Assembly (NCBI GenBank): GCA_014529385.2
Contig: CM043958.1
Location: 88,452,025-88,516,024 of the forward strand
Reading direction: 5' to 3'
DNA length: 64,000 nucleotides
From: Adiantum capillus-veneris
Taxonomy: Eukaryota; Streptophyta; Polypodiopsida; Polypodiales; Pteridaceae
The notes under the pieces: model-generated
Seen by the model: the letters and a program-made list of their open reading frames with translations, nothing else
Databases searched by the model: none
What the model was told of the DNA's origin: nothing
Made by a program: the position numbers and the translations under genes
Part shown: one piece after another, positions 1 through 12,478 of the stretch
Layout of the letters: the number at the start of each line of letters is the position of its first letter
How positions within the stretch are numbered: position 1 is the first letter of the stretch

Positions 1-308
1 GTTCAAAGTGGTTAATTATAGAGAGTAGAGGAGTAGGTCTAACATAGCAGAGTTGCCAAGGGCTAGCTCCTTTCGGACTTCTTATGACTCAATAATGGTA
101 AAGCCGTAGGCAAGTCTAAAAAGACTCCATTATTATGTCCAAAGCTCCCGATGTGTGCACCATCCCCCACATAGTGGGCTTAACAAAACCGATATTAGAT
201 CCCAGTTCCACTTACTCTATTATAATTAACAAACATCAACCATTTATAGGCTACTTAAGGACCTCTCTTCTTAAGCAAGAAAAGAGAAACCAAATGCTCT
301 GATACCAA
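1..308 (-). mobile_element. 5' leader of Ty3/gypsy element A2, cut by window edge
   Basis: This stretch resembles the leader of element A1 (about 12400-12478): both share the run ACCTC...AAGCAAGAAAAGAGAAAC directly before a primer-binding site and an LTR. The element therefore reads on the minus strand and its body lies outside the window, to the left. No coding sequence is visible. Confidence 0.7.
290..308 (-). promoter_or_regulatory. Primer-binding site of element A2 (initiator-Met tRNA type)
   Basis: The minus strand reads TTGGTATCAGAGCATTTGG directly next to the LTR end. TGGTATCAGAGC is the usual plant retrotransposon primer site complementary to the 3' end of initiator methionine tRNA. 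It fixes the strand of the element and the inner LTR boundary at 308/309. Confidence 0.85.
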
Positions 309-1907
309 TGTAATGGAATTTGCCTATTCAATTTGAGAGTAGCGGAATTTAATGAGAGTACTTTCAAGAAATGATTTTGTGAGCATAGCGGGTAGACATT
401 ATTGAAGATAGCAACATAATCATAGCAATTAGCTAACTTGGCATAGACAATACTTTTGCAAGAGAGAGAATTTAGAGAACATGACAACAGTTGAGGACCG
501 GATTTATGTGGAGCCGGTCCCCCCTCCAATAGGAATTTGTATTATGATTTCTCCCATAAAGAGAGACTTGTTACAATACATTCTTTGTGTTCCTTGTGAC
601 CTAGGTGAAGCAATGAAGATGGAAAGCTTCATGCATCACCATCATAGCATAACCTAAACTTGAAGAAATCTTTAACTATACCAAGACTCAGTCCCAAGAC
701 CTCAAACACCTTCGAAGGTGGAGAGAGCTAGCAGGGAATGAGGGTAGGGAAGAGGAAGAAGAAACATTTCATACGAGAAAGAGCTAGTTCCTCACTTATC
801 ATAACTCTTGTGCTAGCATACATAATAGCATAGTAATGAAGAAGAAATAGATGGCAAGCTCAAGCATTGAAGCATGGCTCTTGGATGGATTTGCACTCCA
901 TAGCCAAGAGTGTTGGTGTAGGCTCTCAACCTCTACTTGCTTGGAGAAAGAGAGGGAGCTCTTGCACTTTGCATAATACACAATGAGAGTGTTTGTGAGT
1001 GTGTGTGGGTGAGTATACCCCCTAAGCACCCCCCTAGCTTGCTTGGGTCGACCCCCCCTTGTAGTTCATGCTTGAAGCTCATTGGACCCCTCCAGGCCTA
1101 GCCAATCACAAGCAGGAGCCATTACAAGCAACAGGGATAGCCTTGGGATAAGTGTCCCCCTTTCCCCTTTGAGAGAGAGGACTTGATAAATGAAAAATCA
1201 ATTAATTAAATATCCTTTATTATCATTGGACCCCTTGGGTGGCCAACCAATAGGTTTCAGGCACACCATGAGAGCAACATGAGGAGGAACTTGACAAGTG
1301 TCCTTGCTGCCTCTTCAAGCTGAGGCTTCCCTTGTATGTGTGTGAGTGTGTTCTCTCTCATTCCCCCCCCCTTGTAGGCTCGCCCCCCTCCTTGTAGGGA
1401 TCTTTTTGACTTTGGATGAGCAAGCCCCTTAGTCATCAAGCATGACTAAGCACTTGAAGTAGGGGGTGTTCCCACAAGCATCTCAGGCAAGCGTCTCAAG
1501 GCACCTCAAGCACCTTAATCATGCACCAAGTCAAGCACCTCAAGCATGGAGCCAGTCAAGCACCTCAAGCATCTTAATCAAGCAGCTCAAGCAGGACAAG
1601 CACCTCGATTTTGGGCCAGGTTCCCACCTCAAGCTCAGCCCTAGCTTACCTAAGGTCAAAGGACTTTTACACACATTATTGGAGGTCTTCAATGAAGCTA
1701 ACCCTAAGGTCTTATGCTCCATTGGTTAGCCTTGCTCTTGATAGACCATCTCCCATTTGGGCCCCTTTACTATTGGCCCTGTGTTGAGATAGATCTATAA
1801 GCACATATCTATATCTTAACACTTGTTCCCGTTTATTCTCCCACATTAAGTGATCAATTTAATATGAGAAAATCATTTGGGTTGGTTAGATATTAGATTT
1901 TATGACA
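309..1907 (-). repeat. 5' LTR of Ty3/gypsy element A2
   Basis: Starts TGTAATGG and ends TTATGACA, so it has TG...CA termini. It is a diverged relative of the A1 LTRs: both share the ...ATCATTTRGG...TTAGATATTAG...TTATGACA terminus, the GGTTGAGGACCGGATTT segment (about 493-507) and ATTGG...CCAAT modules at 1081-1106 and 1225-1251. The partner LTR lies outside the window. A truncated close relative is present at 62591. Confidence 0.8.
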
Positions 1908-2690
1908 CCATCACTTTGGTTGCTTGCAATACCCTTGTGGCTTCCAGCTCATCTTGTGCATTTTTGAGATCATTTTTAGCATCTTGCAATTGTGTTCTCA
2001 GATAGGGTTTGGATACCATTGTAGCTTCTTTGGAAGAGGATCATGTGCTTTTAGTAGGCTTTGAAAAGATTTTACTAAAGTGTCAATCATTTTTTTCACT
2101 TTATCTACAATCATTGAACCTCCCAAGATCACATCTCAGAAAGGCACAAGTGCCCCCTATTTTGTTTCACCTTGCTTCATGGAATTTGGCATCGTGTCTT
2201 GTGTGGTCTCTAATTTTGGTGAGCTTCCAGATTCATCATGATTCACAACTTAAAGCTTTCATTTTCCTCTTTGGTTGGTTGACACGTTTCTTAGGTACTT
2301 TAGCATTGGTTGGATGGTCTATGTCCAGCATGGTTGTCATCGCTAGCTTGTCCAAAAAACAAATCTTGAGCACACGTTACTGCCATGAGTTGTGTAGGTT
2401 GTATAGAAGGTTTAATGACAAACTTTCTATGCACTCCGATTGGTGTCTCTACAACAATGGATTCTCATGATCCTGACGCCACCAAAGTGTCAGTTCCACC
2501 GATAGTCCTCGCAAGTTTCCTTTTCATTGAGCGCTTTTTCCTTTTGGATAATTTGTTTCAAGAGAGCATTATTGAAGCACTGGCTCATCTTTGGAATCTA
2601 CCAAAAACAATTTGTTTGCTGAGAAAACAAAGGCTTGATGGGTACCCTAGGTGTCTAGCAACTTATGAAAGGTGTCACAACGACACAGTG
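1908..2690 (-). pseudogene. Degraded coding remnant of unknown family
   Basis: The minus strand holds semi-open frames broken by stops and shifts. Next to the LTR, 2045-1908 reads a coiled-coil-like segment (…QLQDAKNDLKNAQDELEATR…). Farther upstream, 2540-2330 reads basic then mixed sequence (KRKLARTIGGTDTLVASGS, then VVETPIGVHRKFVIKPSIQP). I do not recognise the family. Plus-strand ORFs here overlap these frames and look like shadows. Confidence 0.3.
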
Positions 2691-4208
<1,518 letters not shown>

Positions 4209-4323
4209 TTACACAGATGCATGGATGGTAGAAATGGAAGTTGAGCCAGATGACGAGTGGAGGAAGATTGGAGGCACCTGGCGGGTGATAGTGACCAACG
4301 GATGTGTGTTAGGCCGGGGGGGG

Positions 4324-5045
<722 letters not shown>

Positions 5046-5129
5046 GCTCATGGCTGTCGTGCATCGTCACAGGTTGCAATGCTCAGATGGTACATGCCTA
5101 TGTGTGTTGTTGATCCAAAAGATAATTTC
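5046..5129 (-). pseudogene. Distal part of a coiled-coil ORF split by element A1
   Basis: If element A1 and one copy of its target duplication are removed, the minus-strand frame of 14034-14590 continues here for about 27 codons (…LSFGSTTHIGMYHLSIATCD…) to a TGA near 5046. The two halves are in phase across the insertion. Function unknown. Confidence 0.5.
5125..5129. repeat. Target-site duplication of element A1, left copy
   Basis: ATTTC directly before the LTR. The right copy at 14034-14038 is GTTTC, a 4 of 5 match, which fits an old Ty3/gypsy insertion with one later substitution. Confidence 0.65.
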
Positions 5130-5920
5130 TGTAACATTTAATGGTCTAGTAACTTGTGTATAGCGGAAAATAGCATGAACAAAGTGAGCATTTTATTAGA
5201 ATAGATTCCTAATGAGAATTACAAGAGTGCTTGGGTGGAGAGAGCAACAAAAAGTATAACACCTAGTTAGATAGCATGAACAATACATCAAAAGAGAGAG
5301 AAATTAAACAATTGACAACAGTTGAGGACCGGATTTGCATGGAGCCGGTCGCCCCTCCAAAAGGCTTTGTATTATGGTTTCTCCCATCAACAAAGACATT
5401 TTACAAGATAATTCTTTGTGTTCCTTCAATACTAGCTAGTGCAAAGAAGATGGAAACTTCATGCACTAATTAGCAAAACACTTATTAAACACAACATGAA
5501 TTCCCTCATGGTTTCAGGCCCAAGACCTCACACACCTTTGAAGATGAGAGCTAGCGGGGTATGAGAGTAGATTGAGAGGAAGAAGGAGCAGTCTTACAAG
5601 AAAGATGTTCATCTCGTCACATAATCACTCATATTAGCATAGCTTAGCTTAGTAATTAGCATGGTAGAGGAGATGAGCATGCATTGAAGCTTGGATCTTG
5701 GTTGGATTTGCATCACAAAGCCAAGAGTTATTGGTGTAGGCCTCCCTTCTCACACGCTTGGAGTAGGTGATAAGCTTTCCATTAAAGCTTGAGAAGAGAG
5801 AGAGTCTTCTTAGTCCACACGTAGACTAGTGTGAGTGTGTAATGCAATAATGCCTTAAGAAAATCAGCCCCCTCTCTCTCTTGGTCGACCCCTCTTGCTA
5901 TTTGCTCATACAGACACCTA

Positions 5921-6244
5921 ATTGGACCTCCCCAGGCATAGCCAATAGGATTTCAGGAGCATAAGTAATAGCCTTCTGACATGTGTCCCCCTTTCCCCTT
6001 TTGTGAGAGCTTTAGGTAATTAATTAATGCAACTAAACTCTCATTGGACCCCTTTGTCTCCTAGCCAATAGGAATCAGGCAAGCCACTAGGCTGTTGAAT
6101 GCTCATTGGACCCCTTGGGAGACTGTCCAATAGTCTTCTAGAGAGCTTATTTCTCATTGTCTCTTTTATTAAGTTTTTTTTAATTAATTAAACTAGATTT
6201 ACTCTAGCCTAATTCTCATTGGTCCACCTCTAAAGCCATCCAAT
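5921..6244. promoter_or_regulatory. Four ATTGG…CCAAT modules in the A1 3' LTR
   Basis: Inverted CCAAT pairs at 5921-5946, 6043-6069, 6105-6131 and 6218-6244. Each starts ATTGG and ends CCAAT with 16-17 bp between, so every module is 26-27 bp long. CCAAT is the NF-Y recognition pentamer. Regulatory use is inferred from number, orientation and constant spacing. Confidence 0.55.
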
Positions 6245-6321
6245 AGGATTTGAGTACACCTTGTGGGCATCTGGGCTAGGGAGCTGGCATGTGTCCCTCA
6301 TTCCCTTTGTGTAAAGGGAGC

Positions 6322-6328
6322 TTGTGTG

Positions 6329-6402
<74 letters not shown>
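6322..6402. repeat. (GT)n microsatellite inside LTR
   Basis: About 80 bp of GT repeat. The sister LTR (near 13643) has only a few GT units at the matching place, so the tract expanded after insertion. Confidence 0.95.
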
Positions 6403-6404
<2 letters not shown>

Positions 6405-6783
6405 AGTTTCTCTCTCATCTCCTACACCTAGGGCTTGCCCCCTCCTATGTTGGGATGCATGAAGACTTTTTGGGACACACACAAAGCATCCAATTTTCCT
6501 GATGTTTGACCTTTCGATAGAACCTTTGAATTTTGGAACCTTAGCATTTGGAAGTCTTAATGGGTTGAACCTTAAGGTCTTTTAAGCCCATTGTTGCACA
6601 TTGTTCCTTTGAAAATGGCCCCCCCTTTGGATCCCTATTTTCCCTCCTTTGGATCCCTACTGTGGCCGGTCTTTGAGCTTAACCAATATTCTAGATTTTT
6701 CTCCCCTGGCACTTCCCCATATTACATGATCACTTTAACATGAGAAAATCATTTAGGAGAATTAGATATTAGTTATTATGACA

Positions 6784-6797
6784 TTAACTCTCTCTTG
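6784..6797 (-). promoter_or_regulatory. Polypurine tract of element A1
   Basis: The minus strand reads CAAGAGAGAGTTAA directly before the 3' LTR start, the expected position for the plus-strand priming tract. Mostly purine, ending in TTAA. Confidence 0.5.
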
Positions 6798-7196
6798 AAA
6801 TCATAGTCGTCCTCGACTATGGGGTAGAGAAGATAAAGCATATTCATTAGTACTTTTCCTAGCGGGTAGAGGATCCCTATGTTACCCTACAACATTGTTC
6901 CATAATGGATGACTAGTCCATTTGGCGCTTGAGAGCCTAAGCTGCCGCAAGCATGTCTGCACATTAGTCCTATCAATCTTCCATAGTAGAGTGACAAGCT
7001 CTACTTGGTGTTTGGGAGACGTCGTCTCCGCCAACTTGATTTAAGCATGCATACTACTTCTCATTTGTGCACAATAAAGGAAAAGAGAGTCTTATAAGAC
7101 AAAACCTTTGTTCATTTTTAACATTTTTACATTTTCTTACTCTACGGAAGCATTGTAAGCATTGACAAGGTTTAGGTTATCCTTTAGTTGTATGCC

Positions 7197-8234
7197 TTAC
7201 ATCCATCTAGCATCTTCAAAAGGATAATTCTTAAACTTAATAAGATATCATCGGATAGTCTTACCGCCTCTTAGTACCTTGTCTTCATGTCGGAGAATGG
7301 ACTCGAGCTGCAACACCTCTTCTTGGTCCTCGATCTCCGGTGAGTCTTCAATAGTTGGTTCTTGTGGTGGGTCTCCTTTGTAAGGCTTTATAAGGCTCAC
7401 ATGAAAAGCATTGTGTATGAGCCAATGGCTGGGAAACTTGAGTTGATAGGCCATCTCATTGATTGGCCTAAGAATCTGGAAGAGACCATAGTACCTTTTT
7501 GCTAACTTAGCATAGTACTTTTGGTGTCCTGTAGGATTCTTGCCCGTCGTGTGCCTTAATCGAGCCTTGGGAAATTTGAGTAAGACCCAATCATTTTCTT
7601 TAAAGGCTTGGGCTCTTTTGTGCTTATCAGCAGCAGCCTCTTGCCTTTGTTGTGAGATAGAGATAGCATCCTTAACCTTTTGGAAAGATTCTTGTAGGTT
7701 TCGGCTATACTCATCTACAGTAAAGATCTTTCTGTGTACCTTAAGTAGCAACGGAATTTTTTATCTTCCCTCAATTACCTCGAAAGGTGATATTCCCGTG
7801 GAAGTATGTACAATGTTATTGTAGGCATACTCCACTAAGGGTAAGTACTTCTCCCATTAGTATCTTTGATCTACTTCCATTACATAGGCTTTTAGTAGAT
7901 CGAGAATTGTTAGGTTAGCTACTTCACTTTGGCCATCCGTTTGCAAATGATAGGCTGAAGAGAAGTTTTGCCTTGTCCCTCAATTCTCAAAGAGACCCTT
8001 TCAGAAATTACTGGTCATTCTAGGATCTCTATCTGACACTATGGACATTGGCAAGACATGGTACTTGAAGATTTGTGAAATGAAGAGGGTTGCCATTTGA
8101 TGGGCTTTGATAGTCTTTTTGATAGGTATAAAATGAGCTTGGTTATTGAACCTTTCTACTATCGTCCATATTCCCGTATTCCCATGGATAGACTTAGGCA
8201 ATCCAAAGATAAAATCCATGGATATGTTATCCAT
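7197..8234 (-). pseudogene. A1 integrase core, C-terminal domain and chromodomain
   Basis: Starting at 8234, MDNISMDFIFGLP carries the first catalytic Asp region and IVSDRDPRMTSNF the second. The third, Glu-bearing segment HLQTDGQSEVANL lies in a shifted frame near 7945. From 7751 the frame covers the integrase C terminus (KYYAKLAKRYYGLFQIL, a GPY/F-type region, then HNAFHVSLIKPYKG). The chromodomain follows with ESILRHEDKVLRGG and, after an in-frame TGA at 7248-7250, YLIKFKNYPFEDARWM. The chromodomain is expected to tether integration to modified chromatin. Stops and frameshifts make it non-functional. Confidence 0.88.
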
Positions 8235-9055
8235 GGTGAATTAGGGATTAGCAAAGGTTCAAGCAATCCAGGCTGCTCCCCTCTATCAAACTTCGTCTTT
8301 TGGCATACCACACATTTAGAATCATACTCTTGTATGTTTGCTTTCATGGTATGCCAATAGAAATATGTTTCAATCCCCTTTAGGATAGAGTGAATCCCTC
8401 TATGCCCGGCATAAGGAGGAGCATGAGATTCATACATTACTTTCTCATGGAGTGAGTTAGTAACGTATAGTCTATTGCCATAGAGAAGATAACCATCTTG
8501 TAAAGTAAATGGTTCCTCTTTCTTCCCTAGTGCAAGGGCTGAAATCACATCTCTAAAATTGGTATCGATAGCATACTCATCTATCATTGAAGATAGATCA
8601 TTGTGAGTTGCTATGGAAACCACATTCACTCTCGGCCATCTTGAGAGTGCATCGGCTACTTGATTATGGTTGCCAACAATGTAAGAAATATGAAAATGAA
8701 ATTGCAAAGGAAAAATTTTCCACCTCATTTGTTTGTCAGAGATCTTGGTCTGGGTCATGAAATACGTAAGACTTTGGTGATCCGTTCGCAGAATGAAAGG
8801 AGTCCCCAATAAATAGTGCTTCCATGTGTCTAAGGTATGTAGAAATGTGAGGAGTTCCTTATCATATATGTCTAGGGATTTCTGAATAGGGTCAAGCCTT
8901 CGACTTTCATAAGCTATGGCGTGCCCTTCTTGGAGCAAAAAAGCTCCAAGGCAATCACCACAAGCACCAGATTGGACCTCAAATGGCTTTGAGAGATCCG
9001 GTAGTGTAAGGACAGGTTGAGAGATAAAGCTTTTCTTTAAGCTCTTTGAAAGCAT
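8159..9055 (-). pseudogene. A1 RNase H and integrase N-terminal zinc finger
   Basis: About 298 codons are open. The RNase H part reads VQSGACGDCLGAFLLQEG, then YDKELLTFLHTLDTWKHYL, then LRTDHQSLTYFM and NQVADALSR, the classic gypsy RNase H landmarks. The first catalytic Asp (usually D.S) appears as Gln-Ser here, which would disable cleavage. The integrase H2C2 finger follows (HRGIHSILKG…CVVCQKTK). It overlaps the RT frame at its N terminus by a frame change near 9000. Confidence 0.9.
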
Positions 9056-9936
9056 TGTTCTCCTTGGCAGACCATGTGTACCTAATATTTTTCTTTGTTA
9101 GGTCATGTAATGGTCCTGCTATTAGTGAGAACTTTTCCATGAAGCATCTATAGTATGCACACATACCTAGAAAGCTTCTTAGTTCATGAAGATTCCTTGG
9201 TTTAGGCCATCCTTTTATTACCTCTAGTTTTGATGGATCCATTTGGATGCCATCTTGAGAGACAATGTGACCTAAATATTGAATCTCTTGCAAGAAAAAC
9301 TCGCTTTTCTTTCGATTAGCATAAAGTTTATTCTCTCTTAGAACTTGACATATTACCTGGAGGTGTTTCTTGTGTTCATCTAATGAATTAGAGTAGATGA
9401 TGATATCATCAAAGAACACTCCAGTAAAGGTTCGATGAGGCTTGAATAACTTCTCCATCAAGCGGTTGAATGTGGCTGGTGCATTGGTCAAGCCAAAAGC
9501 CATGACAATATATTCGTAAAGACCAAACATAGTGCAAAATGCAGTCTTTACAATGTCTTGATCAACTATCCTTATTTGATGATAGCCACTTTTAAGGTCA
9601 ATCCTACTAAAGTAGGTGGACCCTTTTAGCTTATCAAATAGGTCTTCTACCCGTCGAACGGGAGACCTATTCTTGATAGTGATTCTATTTAGTGCTCTAT
9701 GTCGACACACATACAATATGTGACGTCTTTCCTTTGCACTGAAAGCACAGGAAACAAAATGGAGATGAGCTAGGCCTAACCATGCCCTTCTCAACTAACT
9801 CATGCACTTGCCACATAATCTCCTCTTATTGAGCTTGAGAAACTCTATAGAGAGGTTTATTAGGCGGCGAACTTCCTAGAAGGAGTTCAATTTCATGGTC
9901 ATCATTTCCTCGTTTAGGAGGTAGTTCGCAAGGGAT
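8979..9936 (-). pseudogene. A1 reverse transcriptase
   Basis: The RT N-terminal lead (LPPKRGNDDHEIELL, QVHELVEKGMVRPSSSPF) lies in a second frame with an internal TAA. A shift near 9740 leads to RALNRITIKNRSPV. The palm motifs are intact: FSRIDLKSGYHQI (motif A Asp), FGLTNAPATFNRLM (motif B) and VFFDDIIIYS (motif C, Asp-Asp). YLGHIVSQDG and LRSFLGMCAYYRCF of the connection region follow. Together with the PR-RT-RH-IN order this is Ty3/gypsy. Confidence 0.92.
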
Positions 9937-10151
9937 GTTGTCTCAATAAAGACATTTTGAAACCCCTTGAGAAAATTGGATAACTCTAATTCTTTGTGGT
10001 TGTTTCTATTTTCTTTTGCTAAAGCATTAGGTTCATTTTGAGAATTTTTAACAAAAATCATGTACACCGAAATAGAGCTCTTTATTGACTTATTGAAACC
10101 TTGCGTATGTACAATGGGTATGGTCTTACCCATTTCCTTAGCATCTATGTA

Positions 10152-10660
10152 CTATATCTTTTTCCTTGAACCTAGAGTAGATTCTCCTTTCAAGAATTTA
10201 ACATTGGCAGCCATGCGATCAAACCATGGTGCCCCTAGGATTACATACTCATGCTTGAGAGGAGAGATAAAAATGTCCTCTTTGTCCACATAGCTTTGGA
10301 CATGGAGCCTCAATTTCCCAATTAAGGGAGTGATTGAAGCTTCTTGCCCCTTGAAAGCACCATCTGAGGGTAGGACATCTCCCATCTCATAGGCTTGGAT
10401 CCCTAGCTTGGTGGCCAACTCTGTGGATATGAAATTGTGAATAGAACCAGGGTCAAAGAGAATAAAATCATCATGTTCTCTTACCTTTCCCCAAGCATGG
10501 CATAGAGGAGATCCTTTGTGGTGAGCTTCCTCTTCTTGGATTTCAACCAAGGTAGATCTAGAAGGCTCATGGTGGGTGTTTCTTTTAGGACAAGCGTGGT
10601 ACACATGCCCTTGCTCGCCGCACTTGAAACATCGGTTATCCTTGCGATAACGCTCAAGCT
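10152..10660 (-). pseudogene. A1 CCHC zinc knuckle and aspartic protease
   Basis: The knuckle CFKCGEQGHVYHAC (CX2CX4HX4C, nucleic-acid binding) is at about 10597-10641. The pepsin-like retroviral protease follows: ILFDPGSIHNFIS at the active site and YVILGAPWFDRM near the flap end. The active-site triplet reads Asp-Pro-Gly instead of Asp-Ser/Thr-Gly, an unusual change next to the catalytic Asp. Confidence 0.85.
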
Positions 10661-12071
10661 CTTCAGGAGAGAGTTTGGTTTTGCCTTTGTAAACTCCTCC
10701 TTAGCTTTATTGGAATTGCCCTTAGGAGAGTTCTGGACATTTTCATTCACCTTAGGCTCATTGAAACCTTGTTTTCCGTGGGCTTAGAATTTCTCTTAGC
10801 CCCTGTTTGGAAATTGATTCAAGAAGCCACCATAGCATGGTGTATAACCACCAATATGGTGCGTGACCTTTGGGAGTTGACATATTCCACCATTTCTTGA
10901 GTTAAGCCCGCACAAAATTGTTCCTTTTGCTCTCCAAAATTCAACCTTTTGAAGACCGTAGCTTTGAGTTGTAAGTTCCAAAACTTTTCTACATATTTGT
11001 GAATGGATTTGTAGGGAGAGAGCTTCAAGCGTTGCCATTCGGTGAGTACTTTGTCTTTGGCATCGGTGGCCAAAAACCGCTTCATAATGGAAGCTCTTAA
11101 ATATTTCCATGTGTGTGGAGCTTCACCCTTGGCCCGTAGGCTAGATCACCATTGTTTGGTGGACTTTTGAAAGTGCATAGCTACATGGCATAGCTTAGAG
11201 GACTTTGTGAAGCCCTCATCTCCAAACGCTGCATCAAACTGTTGGATAAAGGCCAAGACTTTGTCCGTAGCACCAAAGGTGCTATTGTAGGTAAGGAAAG
11301 AGATGCTCTTCCCTCCCTCTTTGAAATTCTTCAGCTTGGATGACCTCTTCCACGCGGCATAGAATTTCCTATGGCCTCTTCTTTTTTATGGTTCAAAAGT
11401 TGCACCATCACTATCTTCAGGAGATGAAGAATTTGAGAAAGATGGAGAAGAGGGTGACCTCTTTCTCGCCTTTTTCTTGCCTTGATCTTATTTGTCTTCA
11501 CCATCACTTTCATAAGAGGAAGAGGATGAAGAAGATGGAGAAGAGGGTGTCTTCTTTCTCGACTTTTCCTTCTCTTGCTTTTTGTCATCTCTCTTTGAAT
11601 TATGGTGTGGAGAAGCATGCGATGGTCTTCTCCGTTTTGGAGGTGATGGAGAGCGTTTAACCCGCCATCTTTGTGGAGCCATCTCCACCGAGGTGGCAGG
11701 ATACTCACTTCTTTCTCGTTCCTTCGGTGGAGGCTCTTGAATTCTCCTTCGGGAAGGAGATGTATCATCAAGAAGAAAATTTTTGAGCCCTTTGTATGGA
11801 TCCTCTTCTTCTTTTCGAATCGGAGAGAGGCCTCTTTTGGAAGTCTCACAAGAAGGCTTCCTAGGTACTCTCTCGTCATGGTGGGGAGCTTGGAGAATCT
11901 CATGAGCACGATCTACTGTTGCACTTCACTTTGGAGGGATGGATTTCACATAGCTTGTTGAAGCCTAGAAACAAGATAGTTAACAAACATAGGGGCATCA
12001 TTAGTAGCCTGCTCATTAGCAAACTCATAGTTATCAAAATTAATTTTACTCTCTTTACTATTGTCAGCCAT
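10661..12071 (-). pseudogene. A1 gag polyprotein
   Basis: The ATG at 12071 opens MADNSKESKINFDNYEF. A TGA interrupts near 11949. A Ser/Arg/Lys-rich linker follows (KRSPSPPKRRRPSHASPH), then the gag core VLAFIQQFDAAFGDEGF, KLCHVAMHFQKSTKQW and, after a stop, LTEWQRLKLSPYKSIHKYVE with FCAGLTQEMVEYVNSQ. These are the hydrophobic helices of a plant gypsy-type Gag. The start is chosen because it is the first ATG after the leader with protein-like sequence. Confidence 0.8.
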
Positions 12072-12464
12072 TCTAACAACTTTTAGGTGTAAACTTTTTA
12101 GGTGTACTTTGGCAGTTCAAGCCCTAGTTGCTACTCCTCTTTACCCCTTTAGAAAAATCACTCAAGCTACTGTACACGTGGCTCAAATACCATTAATTGC
12201 AAGGAATAGAAGAGAGGGTCGTTCAACACCAAAATAGCACCAGCTCCTATCAAGCTTCTAATAGCTCAATAGTGGTTAAAGCCCCATAGGACTCCACTAT
12301 TAAGACCATAGATCTTGACGGTGATGCCCTGTTAATTGCACAAAGGCAGGCGCACTACAAGGCTGAAAAATCCCTATTCTACTTACTCACATGCAATTAA
12401 TAATACGAACCATTTATAGCTAGCTTGAGGACCTCCCTTATTGAGCAAGAAAAGAGAAACCTTG
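12072..12464 (-). other. A1 5' leader, non-coding
   Basis: Sequence between primer site and gag ATG. It matches the A2 leader at 1-289 in part. No ORF. Confidence 0.7.
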
Positions 12465-12477
12465 TGCTCTGACACCA
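12465..12477 (-). promoter_or_regulatory. Primer-binding site of element A1
   Basis: The minus strand reads TGGTGTCAGAGCA one base inside the LTR end. It differs by one base from TGGTATCAGAGC, the initiator-Met tRNA type. Confidence 0.85.
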
Positions 12478-12478
12478 A

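Larger units (their letters stand above)
5130..6783 (-). repeat. 3' LTR of element A1
   Basis: TGTAACATTTAATGG…TTATGACA. It pairs with 12479-14033 along its whole length. It is about 100 bp longer than its partner, mostly because of an expanded GT tract at 6322-6402. Confidence 0.93.
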
